Below are positions 53,447 through 62,036 of a stretch of DNA of 64,000 bases, piece by piece; the first letter of the stretch is position 1, and each line of letters opens with the position of its first letter. The DNA is taken from assembly GCF_009857535.1 (NCBI RefSeq), contig NZ_WWCS01000017.1, positions 62,001 to 126,000 of the forward strand, in the 5' to 3' direction. Under the pieces are notes generated by a model, which worked only from the letters and a program-made list of their open reading frames with translations, searched no databases and was not told where the DNA came from. The DNA comes from Duganella margarita. GTDB lineage: Bacteria; Pseudomonadota; Gammaproteobacteria; Burkholderiales; Burkholderiaceae_D. Both the position numbers and the translations under genes were made by a program.

Positions 53447-54160
53447 ATGAAAAAACTGATTTCGATGCTGGCTATTTCTGCTGCATTCGCCGGCTCGGCT
53501 ATCGCCCAGACCGCGCCGACGGCCCCTCCGTACGCGCCTGTAACCCAGGACATCAAGGCGTCGACGCCTAAGAGCGCCTACGTGCAAGATGCCCGCGGCA
53601 TCATCGCCCGTGACCCGTTCGGCCTGTGCTGGCGCACCGGCTACTGGACCCCGGCTGATGCCGTGCCAGGTTGCGATCTGCCACTGTGCGTAGAGCCAGA
53701 GAAGCTGGAAAACGGCAAGTGCGTGGCTCCACCGCCACCAGTTGCACCAGCACCTGCTCCAGCACCGGCCGCCACCCCGGCGCCAGTGCCAGTACCAGTG
53801 CCAACCGCACAGAAAGTCAGCTTCGCAGCCGATGCGTTCTTCGACTTCGACAAGGCCGTCCTCAAACCAGAAGGCAAAGCCAAGCTGGATGACGTGACCT
53901 CGAAACTGGGTTCGATCAACCTGGAAGTCATCATCGCCGTCGGTCACACCGACTCGGTGGGTTCGGACGAGTACAACCAGAAGCTGTCGGTACGCCGCGC
54001 TGAAGCTGTCAAAGCCTACATCATCTCCAAAGGCGTTGAAGCTAACCGCGTGTACACCGAAGGTAAAGGCGAGAAACAGCCAGTTGCAGACAACAAAACT
54101 GCAGAAGGCCGCGCTAAAAACCGTCGCGTAGAAATCGAAGTCGTCGGCACCAGCAAGTAA
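53447..54160 (+). CDS. ompA: OmpA-family outer membrane protein
   Basis: A 237-aa precursor. The signal peptide ends after residue 20 (AGSAIA-QT), then comes a short Cys-containing N-terminal region (CWRTGYW...CDLP), a Pro/Ala/Val-rich linker (PAPAPAPAATPAPVPVPVPT, about residues 103-122) and the peptidoglycan-binding OmpA C-terminal domain (FFDFDKAVLKPEGKAKLDDV; VGHTDSVGSDEYNQKLSVRRA; NRRVEIEVVG). There is no eight-stranded barrel, so it is a short OmpA/MotB-domain protein that anchors the envelope to murein. AAAGGAAG precedes ATG 53447. Confidence 0.92.
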   Translation: MKKLISMLAISAAFAGSAIAQTAPTAPPYAPVTQDIKASTPKSAYVQDARGIIARDPFGLCWRTGYWTPADAVPGCDLPLCVEPEKLENGKCVAPPPPVAPAPAPAPAATPAPVPVPVPTAQKVSFAADAFFDFDKAVLKPEGKAKLDDVTSKLGSINLEVIIAVGHTDSVGSDEYNQKLSVRRAEAVKAYIISKGVEANRVYTEGKGEKQPVADNKTAEGRAKNRRVEIEVVGTSK

Positions 54161-54176
54161 TTGCCGCTGACAGCAT

Positions 54177-54213
54177 AAAAAACCGTCCGGTGAAAACCGG
54201 GCGGTTTTTTTTT
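54177..54213 (+). terminator. Terminator of the OmpA-family gene
   Basis: AAAAAACCGTCCGG and CCGGGCGGTTTTTTTTT form a stem (one G-T pair) around TGAAAA, ending in a T tract, 17 bp after the stop codon. Confidence 0.9.
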
Positions 54214-54343
54214 GTCTGGGCGCATAGTCGCCAGGCCGCGCGGCCTCAGCGTGTGAAGGGAGGGACGAGCGCGTTTAAACGGCGGGCGCACGTTTAACTA
54301 AGGGAGGGCGATTCCGGCAGGGATTTGGGCCGGAAGAAACAGC

Positions 54344-55276
54344 TTATCGCAGGCAATCGCGCGCGAGGACGGCGCTGGCCTGGGCCTGGATATCGTGGCG
54401 AATCAGGTTGCGCAGTTCACGGCGCTTGCGGGCACGGCCGCGATGCTTGGCGGGGATGGCTTCAATCGGCTTGTCGGCAAACGGCAGCGCCATGTGGTAG
54501 AAGTGCTGCGGCGCCTCGGCGCCCACCAGCGGCGCCCAGAAGGCGTCATAGTCAAACAACTTCTTCTGTGCCACCGTATCGGTCATGCGCGGCATGTGGC
54601 TCTGGCCGATACCTGCGAGCACCTTGATGCCAATCGCCATCGCCAACGTTTCGGCCGCCATCAACAGCAGATGGGCCGGCGAAACGTTGTTGCACTCTTC
54701 GGTCGCCAGGCGGATGCGGTCGATGCTGCCGGCAATACCTTGCACGCTGGACACCAGCAACGCCTGCGCTGCGCTTACGCCAGCCACTTCGCCCGGCACA
54801 ATGGAAAAGGTGAGGATACAGGCATCGGTGCTGTTGACATTCAGCGTGAGGCACAGATCACCGTCGAAGTTGTAGCGGTAAGGAAAGCGCAGCGCCATCG
54901 ACAGCGACGCCGCCCCGGTACGCTGTTTCCAGAGAGTATGGCCTCCGTGCCGGTTGGTCGCAGTAAGGAAGCCGGTCCGGAAGTGCTGCGCCACCTGCTG
55001 GTGGTGGTTGATAGCCACCCGCAGCCGGTGCGGAATGTTAAAGCCGCCGCCCAGATAATACTTGCGCAGGTAGCGATAACGCACGCCATCATAAAAGTCG
55101 GCGCTGTTCAGCGCGCCCAGCTCGCGCAACCATCGCGACAGCACGAAATGGCTGCGCAGGTTCATGGTGAAATCCAGAGCCTGCGACAGCACCCCGTATT
55201 GCGGCGCATGGCGCGCGGGGGACGACGGCTGTACCACCGCCACTGGCCCGCTTTCTTGGGCAATTGTTTGCGTCAT
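54344..55276 (-). CDS. DUF535 (VirK/YbjX) family protein
   Basis: A 310-aa cytoplasmic protein of the DUF535 family, recognised from YRYLRKYYLGGGFNIPHRLR, RYNFDGDLCLTLNVNSTDAC, and the DAFWAPLVGAE...FYHMALPF segment near residue 240. VirK was linked to virulence and antimicrobial-peptide resistance in enteric bacteria, but the biochemical activity is unknown. The C-terminus is very basic (AKHRGRARKRRELRN). It is monocistronic, between the OmpA-family gene and ubiG on opposite strands. Confidence 0.82.
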   Translation of the reverse strand: MTQTIAQESGPVAVVQPSSPARHAPQYGVLSQALDFTMNLRSHFVLSRWLRELGALNSADFYDGVRYRYLRKYYLGGGFNIPHRLRVAINHHQQVAQHFRTGFLTATNRHGGHTLWKQRTGAASLSMALRFPYRYNFDGDLCLTLNVNSTDACILTFSIVPGEVAGVSAAQALLVSSVQGIAGSIDRIRLATEECNNVSPAHLLLMAAETLAMAIGIKVLAGIGQSHMPRMTDTVAQKKLFDYDAFWAPLVGAEAPQHFYHMALPFADKPIEAIPAKHRGRARKRRELRNLIRHDIQAQASAVLARDCLR

Positions 55277-55490
55277 CTATCGATCCTTTCTACGGGTTAA
55301 GGCGCTGCACGGCGCGGTGTATCGTATTGTATCGACACATACCTTCCCCAATCATTACATCTGTGAAAGCAGTTTCATATGCAACACGCCTTCAACAACG
55401 CAAGACTCGCGCCCTCCGCATGCACGCTGGCCGCCGCTTTTGCCCGCGCTGCTTTAAAATAGCGATCAGACTGATAAAACTGCCCAATCT

Positions 55491-56186
55491 ATGAACGCTG
55501 ATCCATTAGAACTGCAAAAATTCGCCGAACTCGCCCACCGCTGGTGGGACCCGACCTCCGAGTTCCGCCCGCTGCACGAAATTAACCCGCTGCGCCTGGA
55601 ATGGATCAACGCGCGCGCGTCGCTGGCCGGCAAGAACGTGATCGACATCGGCTGCGGCGGCGGCATCCTGACCGAATCGATGGCGCGCAAGGGCGCCACC
55701 GTCACCGGCATCGACCTCGGCGAAAAAGCGCTGAAAGTGGCCGACCTGCACTCGCTGGAATCCGGCGTGGCGGTGCGCTACAAGCTGATCGCCGCCGAAG
55801 ACATGGCCGCGCAGGAACCCGGCCAGTACGACGTGGTCACCTGCATGGAAATGCTGGAACACGTGCCGGACCCGGGCGCCATCGTGCGCGCCGCCGCCGC
55901 GCTGGTCAAACCGGGCGGCCACCTGTTCTTCTCCACGCTCAACCGCAATCCCAAGGCGTATCTGTTTGCCGTGATCGGCGCCGAGTACATCCTGCGCATG
56001 CTGCCAAAAGGAACCCACGACTACGACAAGTTCATCACGCCCTCCGAGCTGTCGCAGTACATCCGCAGCGCCGGGCTGGAAGTGGCCGGCTTCAAGGGCA
56101 TGGGCTACAATCCGCTGACCAAGATCTATTCGCTCAACGATGACACCAGCGTCAACTACCTGGTGGCTGCCCGCCGCCCTCTGTAA
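55491..56186 (+). CDS. ubiG: Ubiquinone O-methyltransferase UbiG
   Basis: SAM-dependent enzyme carrying out both O-methylations in ubiquinone synthesis. The 231-aa product opens LQKFAELAHRWWDPTSEFRP, has the SAM-binding motif VIDIGCGGGILTESMARKGA, then VVTCMEMLEHVPDP and the C-terminal MGYNPLTKIYSLNDDTSVNY. It is followed without a gap by gph, the usual betaproteobacterial pair. Confidence 0.95.
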   Translation: MNADPLELQKFAELAHRWWDPTSEFRPLHEINPLRLEWINARASLAGKNVIDIGCGGGILTESMARKGATVTGIDLGEKALKVADLHSLESGVAVRYKLIAAEDMAAQEPGQYDVVTCMEMLEHVPDPGAIVRAAAALVKPGGHLFFSTLNRNPKAYLFAVIGAEYILRMLPKGTHDYDKFITPSELSQYIRSAGLEVAGFKGMGYNPLTKIYSLNDDTSVNYLVAARRPL

Positions 56187-56888
56187 ATGACCATGACCAT
56201 GCCGCCCCCCGCCGCGCCACGCGCCATCCTGTTCGACCTCGACGGCACGCTGGCCGACACCGCGCCCGACCTGGCCGCCGCCGTCAACCTGTTGCGCAGC
56301 ACGCGCGGACTGGCACCGACCGCCTATGAGATCCTGCGTCCGACCGCTTCGGCCGGCGCGCGCGGCATGATCGGCGCCTCGTTCGGCCTGACGCCGGACG
56401 ACGACGGCTACCTGGCGCTGCGCGATGAGTTCTTCAGCAACTACGAAGCGGCCATCGCGGTCCACAGCCGGCTGTTCGACGGCATTCCCGAGCTGCTGGC
56501 CGGCATCGAGGCGGCCGGGCTGCAATGGGGCGTGGTCACCAACAAGTCGAAGCGGTTTACCGACCCGCTGCTGCCGCAAATCGGCCTCGGCCATGCGGCC
56601 TGCGCGATTTCCGGCGACACCACGGCGCACGCCAAGCCGCACCCGGCGCCGGTGCTGGAAGCGGCCAGCCGCCTCAAGCTGGCGCCTGAACAGTGCTGGT
56701 ATGTCGGCGACGACCTGCGCGACATCCAGGCCGGCAAGGCCGCCAATATGCTGACCATCGCCTGCAGCTGGGGCTATTGCGGCGCCACGGCGCCGGAAAG
56801 CTGGCAGGCCGATTACCTGTTCCGGCAACCGGCAGAATTGCTGGCGCTGATGCAGGCGGCGCTGGCCGGCGACGCATTAGCGGCCTGA
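56187..56888 (+). CDS. gph: Phosphoglycolate phosphatase (HAD family)
   Basis: Dephosphorylates 2-phosphoglycolate released by repair of oxidative DNA ends. The 233-aa product has the HAD motif I FDLDGTLADTAPDLAAAVNL, motif II VVTNKSKRF, and motif III/IV WYVGDDLRDIQAGKAANM. It begins immediately after the ubiG stop; three in-frame ATGs (56187, 56193, and close by) make the exact start uncertain by a few residues. Confidence 0.92.
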   Translation: MTMTMPPPAAPRAILFDLDGTLADTAPDLAAAVNLLRSTRGLAPTAYEILRPTASAGARGMIGASFGLTPDDDGYLALRDEFFSNYEAAIAVHSRLFDGIPELLAGIEAAGLQWGVVTNKSKRFTDPLLPQIGLGHAACAISGDTTAHAKPHPAPVLEAASRLKLAPEQCWYVGDDLRDIQAGKAANMLTIACSWGYCGATAPESWQADYLFRQPAELLALMQAALAGDALAA

Positions 56889-57011
56889 TCTGTTGGTTTG
56901 GCGCCGCCAAGGCGCATTGCACAACGGATTTTTGTTGCCGTACGGACAGAGTAGGCGTAGTCTCCCGCATGACTGCGTAGCATTACTTATTTCCTGAAAG
57001 CCAAGACCCCG

Positions 57012-57061
57012 CTGATCGGAAAAAGAGAGACAGTCGCCGACACTCAACTTTTTCCGATCAG
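57012..57061. promoter_or_regulatory. Perfect 14-bp inverted repeat overlapping a ribosome-binding site
   Basis: CTGATCGGAAAAAG (57012-57025) and CTTTTTCCGATCAG (57048-57061) are exact inverse complements with a 22-base spacer. The right arm ends four bases before ATG 57066 and covers the only purine-rich stretch (GATCAGG) that could act as ribosome-binding site. It could be an RNA hairpin blocking translation or a protein-binding dyad. Confidence 0.65.
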
Positions 57062-57065
57062 GTGC

Positions 57066-58109
57066 ATGATGAATTTTCCTGAGCAGGCTGCCCAACTCCC
57101 GCAGCCCTATGCTGGTTCATTGACAGACTCCTTCGCCACCCTGCCGCAGCGCACCACCGCGCCGCAGAGCTGGATGGTCCGCGTGACCGACGCCAAATAT
57201 CACTGGTATGACCTGATTGCCGGCTTTGCCGAGAAGCCGGACATCCGCGATCCCATCGGCCGCTATATGCGCCGGATGCAGTTCGAGCTGGAGGCCACGG
57301 CCGAAAAACGCCATCTGTTCTTCGCCGTCACCCGCCCGCGCGTGCGCTTCGACATCGCCGGCGTGGTGCAGTGGGGCTTTTTTTCGCTCAAGCTGACCTT
57401 GCCGCTGCTGACGGGCGCCGAGGAAACCAAGGAATCCATCACGGTGGAACTGAAGGTGCCGTTCGCGGCCACCATGAAGAAGCCGACCGTGATCCTGACC
57501 GAGAACTTCATCAGCCTCAACTGGGGCGGCCTGGTCGAGGTCTTCTCCGTGCACGACCTGCTGCAAACTTATGCCCACACGCTCAAGCTGCCCAGCAAGG
57601 TCAGTTATGTCGGCCAGACCCGCGACCCGGACGGCCGGCTGGGCAAGGGCCGCCTCGGCGCCATGCACAAGCTGCGCGCCCAGTACGGCCTTGATTACGA
57701 CATCCTGATCCTGGTGCTGGGCATGGAAGTCGAAGTCAATTGCGCCGAAGGCGACCCGGCCGCGCTGCCGCACAATGAATACGCGCTGCCGGCCGACATC
57801 CTGCACGCCGAACGCATGGATGCGATCGAAGCGGCGCTGATCCGCTACTTCGAGGGCAGCGCGCCGCAGCTGCGCCCGCTGGATGAACGCAAGGCCCGCG
57901 CCGAGCGGCTGACGGCGGTGCAGGTGGCCAACCACCTGGCGCAGTACACCATCGATCTGGAATTGCCGGAGGCCGGCTTCTATAATGCTTTAAGCTCGGA
58001 ATTTGTCAGCTCGGCCAAGCGCCATCTGCTGAGCTGTTTCATCGCCGACGGCCAGGCCCAGGTTGCATCGATGCCACTGCCGGCGCCGGCAAAAGGCAGC
58101 AAGTCCTGA
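57066..58109 (+). CDS. Uncharacterised protein, paralog A of a tandem pair
   Basis: A 347-aa soluble product with no signal peptide or membrane helix. Its core (residues about 27-330) matches the next gene closely: QRTTAPQSW, DAKYHWYDLIAGF, WGFFSLKLTLPLL, VPFAATMKKPTVILT, LNWGGLVEVFSVHDLLQ and ALIRYFEG all recur there. The segment KVSYVGQTRDPDGRL (residues 179-192) followed by MDAIEAALIRYF (Glu255) faintly resembles the second half of a GIY-YIG nuclease motif with its catalytic Glu, but the first GIY strand is not evident. No known family is recognised. A perfect inverted repeat lies directly upstream. Confidence 0.7.
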   Translation: MMNFPEQAAQLPQPYAGSLTDSFATLPQRTTAPQSWMVRVTDAKYHWYDLIAGFAEKPDIRDPIGRYMRRMQFELEATAEKRHLFFAVTRPRVRFDIAGVVQWGFFSLKLTLPLLTGAEETKESITVELKVPFAATMKKPTVILTENFISLNWGGLVEVFSVHDLLQTYAHTLKLPSKVSYVGQTRDPDGRLGKGRLGAMHKLRAQYGLDYDILILVLGMEVEVNCAEGDPAALPHNEYALPADILHAERMDAIEAALIRYFEGSAPQLRPLDERKARAERLTAVQVANHLAQYTIDLELPEAGFYNALSSEFVSSAKRHLLSCFIADGQAQVASMPLPAPAKGSKS

Positions 58110-58147
58110 GTAGTGTTACATTGGATAGATTCTTGATGCGCCGACAC

Positions 58148-58163
58148 ATTTCCACGTGGAAAT
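58148..58163. promoter_or_regulatory. Perfect 16-bp palindrome, operator-like
   Basis: ATTTCCACGTGGAAAT is its own exact complement. It overlaps the -35 position of the promoter of paralog B, the classic place for a repressor site. No other copy is seen in the window. Confidence 0.6.
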
Positions 58164-58185
58164 ATAGGATCGGAAGCACTATAAT
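58157..58185 (+). promoter_or_regulatory. Candidate promoter of paralog B
   Basis: A perfect TATAAT (58180-58185) lies 17 bp downstream of TGGAAA (58157-58162), a weak -35. The -35 lies inside the palindrome, so binding there would compete with RNA polymerase. Transcription would start near 58192, leaving a leader of about 24 nt. Confidence 0.5.
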
Positions 58186-58215
58186 CACCGGACTATGACA
58201 CCACGGAGCGCGCAA

Positions 58216-59310
58216 ATGAGCAATGACGACGACGATTATCCCGATCCGTCGCCGGAAGAGCTAGGCATCGGCGCGCTGTTCGAAGAGGCGCCCGAACCCT
58301 TCCACGATTTGCTGGCGCCGCCGCCGGACGACATGGAAGAGCTGCTGCCGTTGATGCCGCAACGCACCGCCGCGCCGCAGACCTGGGTGGTCACCGTGGC
58401 CGACGCCAAATTCCACTGGTACGACCTGATCGCCGGCTTCCCGCCGGTGCCGGATATCCGCGACCCGGTCGGCCGCCACCTGCGCCGCATGCAATTCGAC
58501 CTGGAAGCGACCAGCGAAAAGCGGCTGCTGTATTTCGCCATCAGCCGCCCGCGCGTGCGCTTCGACCCGTCCCGCCACACCAGTTGGGGCTTCTTCTCGC
58601 TGAAGCTGACGGTGCCGCTGCTGGTGGGCACGGAAGAGAAAAAGGATACGCTGACCATCGAGCTGACGGTGCCGTTTGCCGCCACGCTGAAAAAGCCGAC
58701 GGTGGTGCTGACCGACCAGTTCATCACGCTCAACTGGGGCGGCCTGATCGAGGCGCTGTCGATCCACGACTTGCTGCAGCAATACGACAACCCCTACAAC
58801 TTCGCCAGCGAAGTACAGTACGTCGGCCAGACCAAGGACCCGCTGGGCCGGCTGGCGCGCGCGCGCCTGATGCCGGTGCAGCGCGTGCACCAGCGCCAGA
58901 GCGAAAACAACGACATGCTGCTGCTGATCCAGCGCATGAACGTAGAAGTGATGTCGGCCGACGGCGATCCGGCCGAGCTGGAGGTCAACCGGAATCCGGT
59001 CGCCGCCGACATGCTGCTGAAGGACCGCATCGACGTCATCGAATGCGCGCTTATCCGCTACTTCGAAGGGCCGGAAATGCACGGCCGCAGCGACAAGGAA
59101 GCCGATATCCGCAAGCAGCGCGTGGCCGAGGTGGCGCGCAACAATAATCTGGAGAGCTTCCGCATCGACTTGCGGCTGGAAGAGGCCGGCAAATACCACG
59201 ACCTCCACTCTCGCCACACCAGCGTCTCGCGCAATCACGTGATCGATTGCCGCGTGGTGGACGGCCACGTGATTGTCGAGCGCGTGCCGGTGCCGGAGAA
59301 AAAGGGCTGA
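58216..59310 (+). CDS. Uncharacterised protein, paralog B of a tandem pair
   Basis: A 364-aa soluble product whose residues about 49-345 parallel paralog A: QRTAAPQTW, DAKFHWYDLIAGF, RRMQFDLEATSEKR, LNWGGLIEALSIHDLLQQY, YVGQTKDPLGRL (202-213) and IECALIRYFEG (Glu276). It differs by an acidic N-terminal extension (about 45 residues, with NDDDDYPDPSPEE). Conservation is concentrated in Trp, Asp, Lys and Arg positions typical of active sites or binding surfaces. ATG 58216 after CGGAG is preferred; an in-frame ATG at 58195 would leave almost no leader. Family unknown; a distant GIY-YIG-like fold is a guess. Confidence 0.7.
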   Translation: MSNDDDDYPDPSPEELGIGALFEEAPEPFHDLLAPPPDDMEELLPLMPQRTAAPQTWVVTVADAKFHWYDLIAGFPPVPDIRDPVGRHLRRMQFDLEATSEKRLLYFAISRPRVRFDPSRHTSWGFFSLKLTVPLLVGTEEKKDTLTIELTVPFAATLKKPTVVLTDQFITLNWGGLIEALSIHDLLQQYDNPYNFASEVQYVGQTKDPLGRLARARLMPVQRVHQRQSENNDMLLLIQRMNVEVMSADGDPAELEVNRNPVAADMLLKDRIDVIECALIRYFEGPEMHGRSDKEADIRKQRVAEVARNNNLESFRIDLRLEEAGKYHDLHSRHTSVSRNHVIDCRVVDGHVIVERVPVPEKKG

Positions 59311-59331
59311 GCCCCGGCCCGAGCCCTCCCA

Positions 59332-60603
59332 CTATACCGCCGCCAGCGCCTGCTCCAGGTCGGCCAGCAGATCGTCACTGTGCTCGATGCCGATCGACAG
59401 CCGCACCGTATCGACCGTCACGCCCGCCTTGGCCAGTTCTTGCTCGTTGAGCTGGCGATGCGTAGTCGAGGCCGGATGGCAGGCGAGCGACTTGGCGTCA
59501 CCGATGTTGACCAGCCGCGTGAACAGTTGCAACGCATCCTGGAAACGCGCACCGCCCTCCACGCCGCCCTGCACGCCAAACGTCAGCACGCCGGACGGCC
59601 GCCCGCCCAGGTATTTGACAGCCAGCGCGTGGTCCCGGTGGTCTTCCAGCCCGGCGTAATTCACCCACTTGACCTTGCTGTGCTGGCCGAGGAACTGCGC
59701 CACCTTGCGCGTGTTGTCGACAATCCGCTCCATGCGCAGCGCCAGCGTCTCGATGCCCTGCAAAATCAGGAAGGCATTGAACGGCGACAGCGCGGCACCG
59801 GTATTTCGCAACGGCACCACGCGCGCGCGGCCGATGTAGGCTGCCGGGCCCAGCGCCTCGGTGTAGACCACGCCGTGATACGACACGTCCGGCTCGTTGA
59901 GGCGCTTGAAGCGCTCCTTGTGCTCAGCCCACGGGAACTTGCCGGAATCGACAATCGCGCCGCCGATTGAATTGCCGTGGCCGCCCAGGTACTTGGTCAG
60001 CGAATGCACCACGATGTCGGCGCCATGCTCGATCGGCCGCAGCAGGTACGGCGTGGCGACCGTGTTGTCGACAATCAGCGGCACGCCGTGCGCGTGGGCG
60101 ACAGCGGCAATGGCCGCGATATCGGTGATATTGCCGAGCGGGTTGCCGATCGATTCGATGAACACCGCCTTGGTGCGCTCGTCGATCAGCGCGCCGAACG
60201 AGGCCGGATCGCGGGCGTCGGCAAAGCGGGTGGTGATGCCGTACTGCGGCAGCGTGTGGGCGAACAGGTTGTAGGTGCCGCCGTACAGCGTGGCGGCGGC
60301 AACGATATTGTCGCCGGCTTCGGCAATGGTCTGGATCGCGTAAGTGACGGCGGCCTGGCCGGACGCCAGCGCCAGCGCCGCCACCCCGCCTTCCAGCGCG
60401 GCGACGCGCTGCTCCAGCACATCCTGGGTCGGATTCATGATGCGGGTGTAGATATTGCCCGGCACTTTGAGGTCGAACAGGTCGGCGCCGTGCTGGGTGT
60501 CGTCGAAGGCGTAGGCCACGGTCTGGTAAATCGGCACGGCGACCGCGCGGGTGGTCGGATCGGGGCTGTAGCCGCCGTGGACGGCAATGGTTTCGAGTTT
60601 CAT
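59332..60603 (-). CDS. metY: O-acetylhomoserine sulfhydrylase MetY
   Basis: PLP enzyme forming homocysteine from O-acetylhomoserine and sulfide. The 423-aa product shows LETIAVHGGYSPDPTTRAVA, NIYTRIMNPTQDVLEQRVAA, the PLP Lys in VVHSLTKYLGGHGNSIGG, and the C-terminal SLACHPASTTHRQLNEQE. The length and the PDPTTRAVAVPIYQTVAYAF start favour MetY over MetB/MetZ. No S-box or other leader motif was seen in the 133-bp divergent region with sigJ. Confidence 0.92.
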   Translation of the reverse strand: MKLETIAVHGGYSPDPTTRAVAVPIYQTVAYAFDDTQHGADLFDLKVPGNIYTRIMNPTQDVLEQRVAALEGGVAALALASGQAAVTYAIQTIAEAGDNIVAAATLYGGTYNLFAHTLPQYGITTRFADARDPASFGALIDERTKAVFIESIGNPLGNITDIAAIAAVAHAHGVPLIVDNTVATPYLLRPIEHGADIVVHSLTKYLGGHGNSIGGAIVDSGKFPWAEHKERFKRLNEPDVSYHGVVYTEALGPAAYIGRARVVPLRNTGAALSPFNAFLILQGIETLALRMERIVDNTRKVAQFLGQHSKVKWVNYAGLEDHRDHALAVKYLGGRPSGVLTFGVQGGVEGGARFQDALQLFTRLVNIGDAKSLACHPASTTHRQLNEQELAKAGVTVDTVRLSIGIEHSDDLLADLEQALAAV

Positions 60604-60736
60604 TTTGTCTCCTTAGTTGGCCTTCCCAAGGTAGCGCGAAGGCGGCCGCCTGACGACGAATGATTCCAAAAAAGCAAATGCGCATTCCGGATAAGGTAAG
60701 CTGTCACAGATTGACCGCCTGGCGCGTCTAAGGTTC

Positions 60737-61621
60737 ATGATGACTGACTCCTCCCTGTTTGCGGCACTGCGGCCGCGCCTGTTCGCTATCGCCTACCGCA
60801 TGCTGGGCACCCGCGCCGACGCCGACGACGTGGTGCAGGACGCCTGGCTGCGCTGGCACGGCAGCGACCGCGCCGCAGTGCAAGCGCCGGAAGCGTGGCT
60901 GGTGACCATCGCCACCCGGCTGGCGATCGACCGCCTGCGCGCGCGGCAGAGCGAACGCAGCGCGTATGTCGGCTGGTGGCTGCCGGAACCGATCGTCGAA
61001 CTGGACGAGCGCACGCCGGAAAGCAGCGCCGAGCTGGCCAGTGAGGTGTCGATGGCGTTCATGTGGGTGCTGGAGCGATTGTCGCCGGAGGAGCGGGCGG
61101 CGTTTCTGATGCGGCAGGTGTTTGAGCATGAGTACGCCGACATCGCCGACATGCTGGGCAAGAGCGAGGCGGCCTGCCGGCAGATGGTGCACCGGGCACA
61201 GCAACGGGTGCAGCAGCAACAGCCGCGCTTTGCCGTGCCACGCGAACAGCACCGGGCGCTGCTGGGACGCTTCATGGCCGCCGCCCAGAACGGCGACCGC
61301 GCCGCCATGAAAAACCTGCTGGCCGATGATGTGCAACTGGTGGCCGATGGCGGTGGCAAAGTCAATTCCTACCTGCGCGTGCTGCACGGCGCCGGCCGCG
61401 TGGCGGGATCGTTCTGGTCGCTGGAGCACCAATATCCGCAGCAGGTGATATATCGCCAGGCGCGCATCAACGGCGAACCCGGACTGCTGCGCTATGTCGG
61501 CGGCAAGCTGGAGTCGGCCCAATCCTTCCTGATCGACAACGACCGCATCGTCGCCGTCTTCATCGTCCGCAACCCGGACAAGCTGCTGGGCGTGCCGCAG
61601 ACTATTTCACCAGTGGCTTAA
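60737..61621 (+). CDS. sigJ: ECF sigma factor, SigJ type
   Basis: A 294-aa extracytoplasmic-function sigma factor. Region 2 spans residues about 10-75 (RLFAIAYRMLGTRADADDVV; PEAWLVTIATRLAIDRLRAR), region 4 about 115-158 (LSPEERAAFLMRQVFEHEYA; SEAACRQMVHRAQQRV), and the C-terminal third is a SnoaL-like domain (FMAAAQNGDRAAMKNLLADD) that replaces a separate anti-sigma factor in the SigJ (ECF41) group. ECF41 genes are usually next to a carboxymuconolactone decarboxylase-type gene, as found at 62431, although a toxin-antitoxin remnant intervenes. Confidence 0.9.
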   Translation: MMTDSSLFAALRPRLFAIAYRMLGTRADADDVVQDAWLRWHGSDRAAVQAPEAWLVTIATRLAIDRLRARQSERSAYVGWWLPEPIVELDERTPESSAELASEVSMAFMWVLERLSPEERAAFLMRQVFEHEYADIADMLGKSEAACRQMVHRAQQRVQQQQPRFAVPREQHRALLGRFMAAAQNGDRAAMKNLLADDVQLVADGGGKVNSYLRVLHGAGRVAGSFWSLEHQYPQQVIYRQARINGEPGLLRYVGGKLESAQSFLIDNDRIVAVFIVRNPDKLLGVPQTISPVA

Positions 61622-62036
61622 CATCGGTGACCAGACCATTGGTATTTTTGTAGGGTACCCTGACCAGCGGATTCTGTACTCCGCCAAACCCGTCGGGATC
61701 CCGCGTGATAATCATTCGTCCCGCGAGGTCTGCGGTCGCCCAGATAATACAATCGGGCAGCTTAGGCGCTTTCGCACCTGGCCGCTGATATCGGCCACCA
61801 CGGATCTCTGCCGCTCTGTGCATGATTTCCACGGTGGTCTGCACAACGACAATACCAGCATCCATCAAATCCTGGTCGAACTGCTCTATTTGTACCGGCG
61901 TCAAGGCGCACGCGACTTCCATCCAATTGATCGCACTAATGGCGGCGTCATCTTAGCCAGCCAGTTCACGCGTCGCCTCGATAATCCCAGCCGTATGATC
62001 GATGAGGATATTGGTATCGAAAAGGACTACTGCCAT
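61602..62036 (-). pseudogene. VapC-like PIN-domain toxin with in-frame stop codon
   Basis: Starting at ATG 62036 inside the antitoxin gene, the frame gives the PIN-domain opening VLFDTNILIDHTAG (first acidic residue Asp7), but codon 28 is TAA (61953-61955). The same frame then continues as DDAAISAINWMEVACALTPV and later KLPDCIIWATADLAGRMIIT and TRDPDGFGG, restoring the remaining PIN motifs to codon 144. Reading through the stop gives a complete PIN ribonuclease. A product restarted at the internal ATG 61922 would lack Asp7. Probably inactivated, or a sequencing error. Confidence 0.8.
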
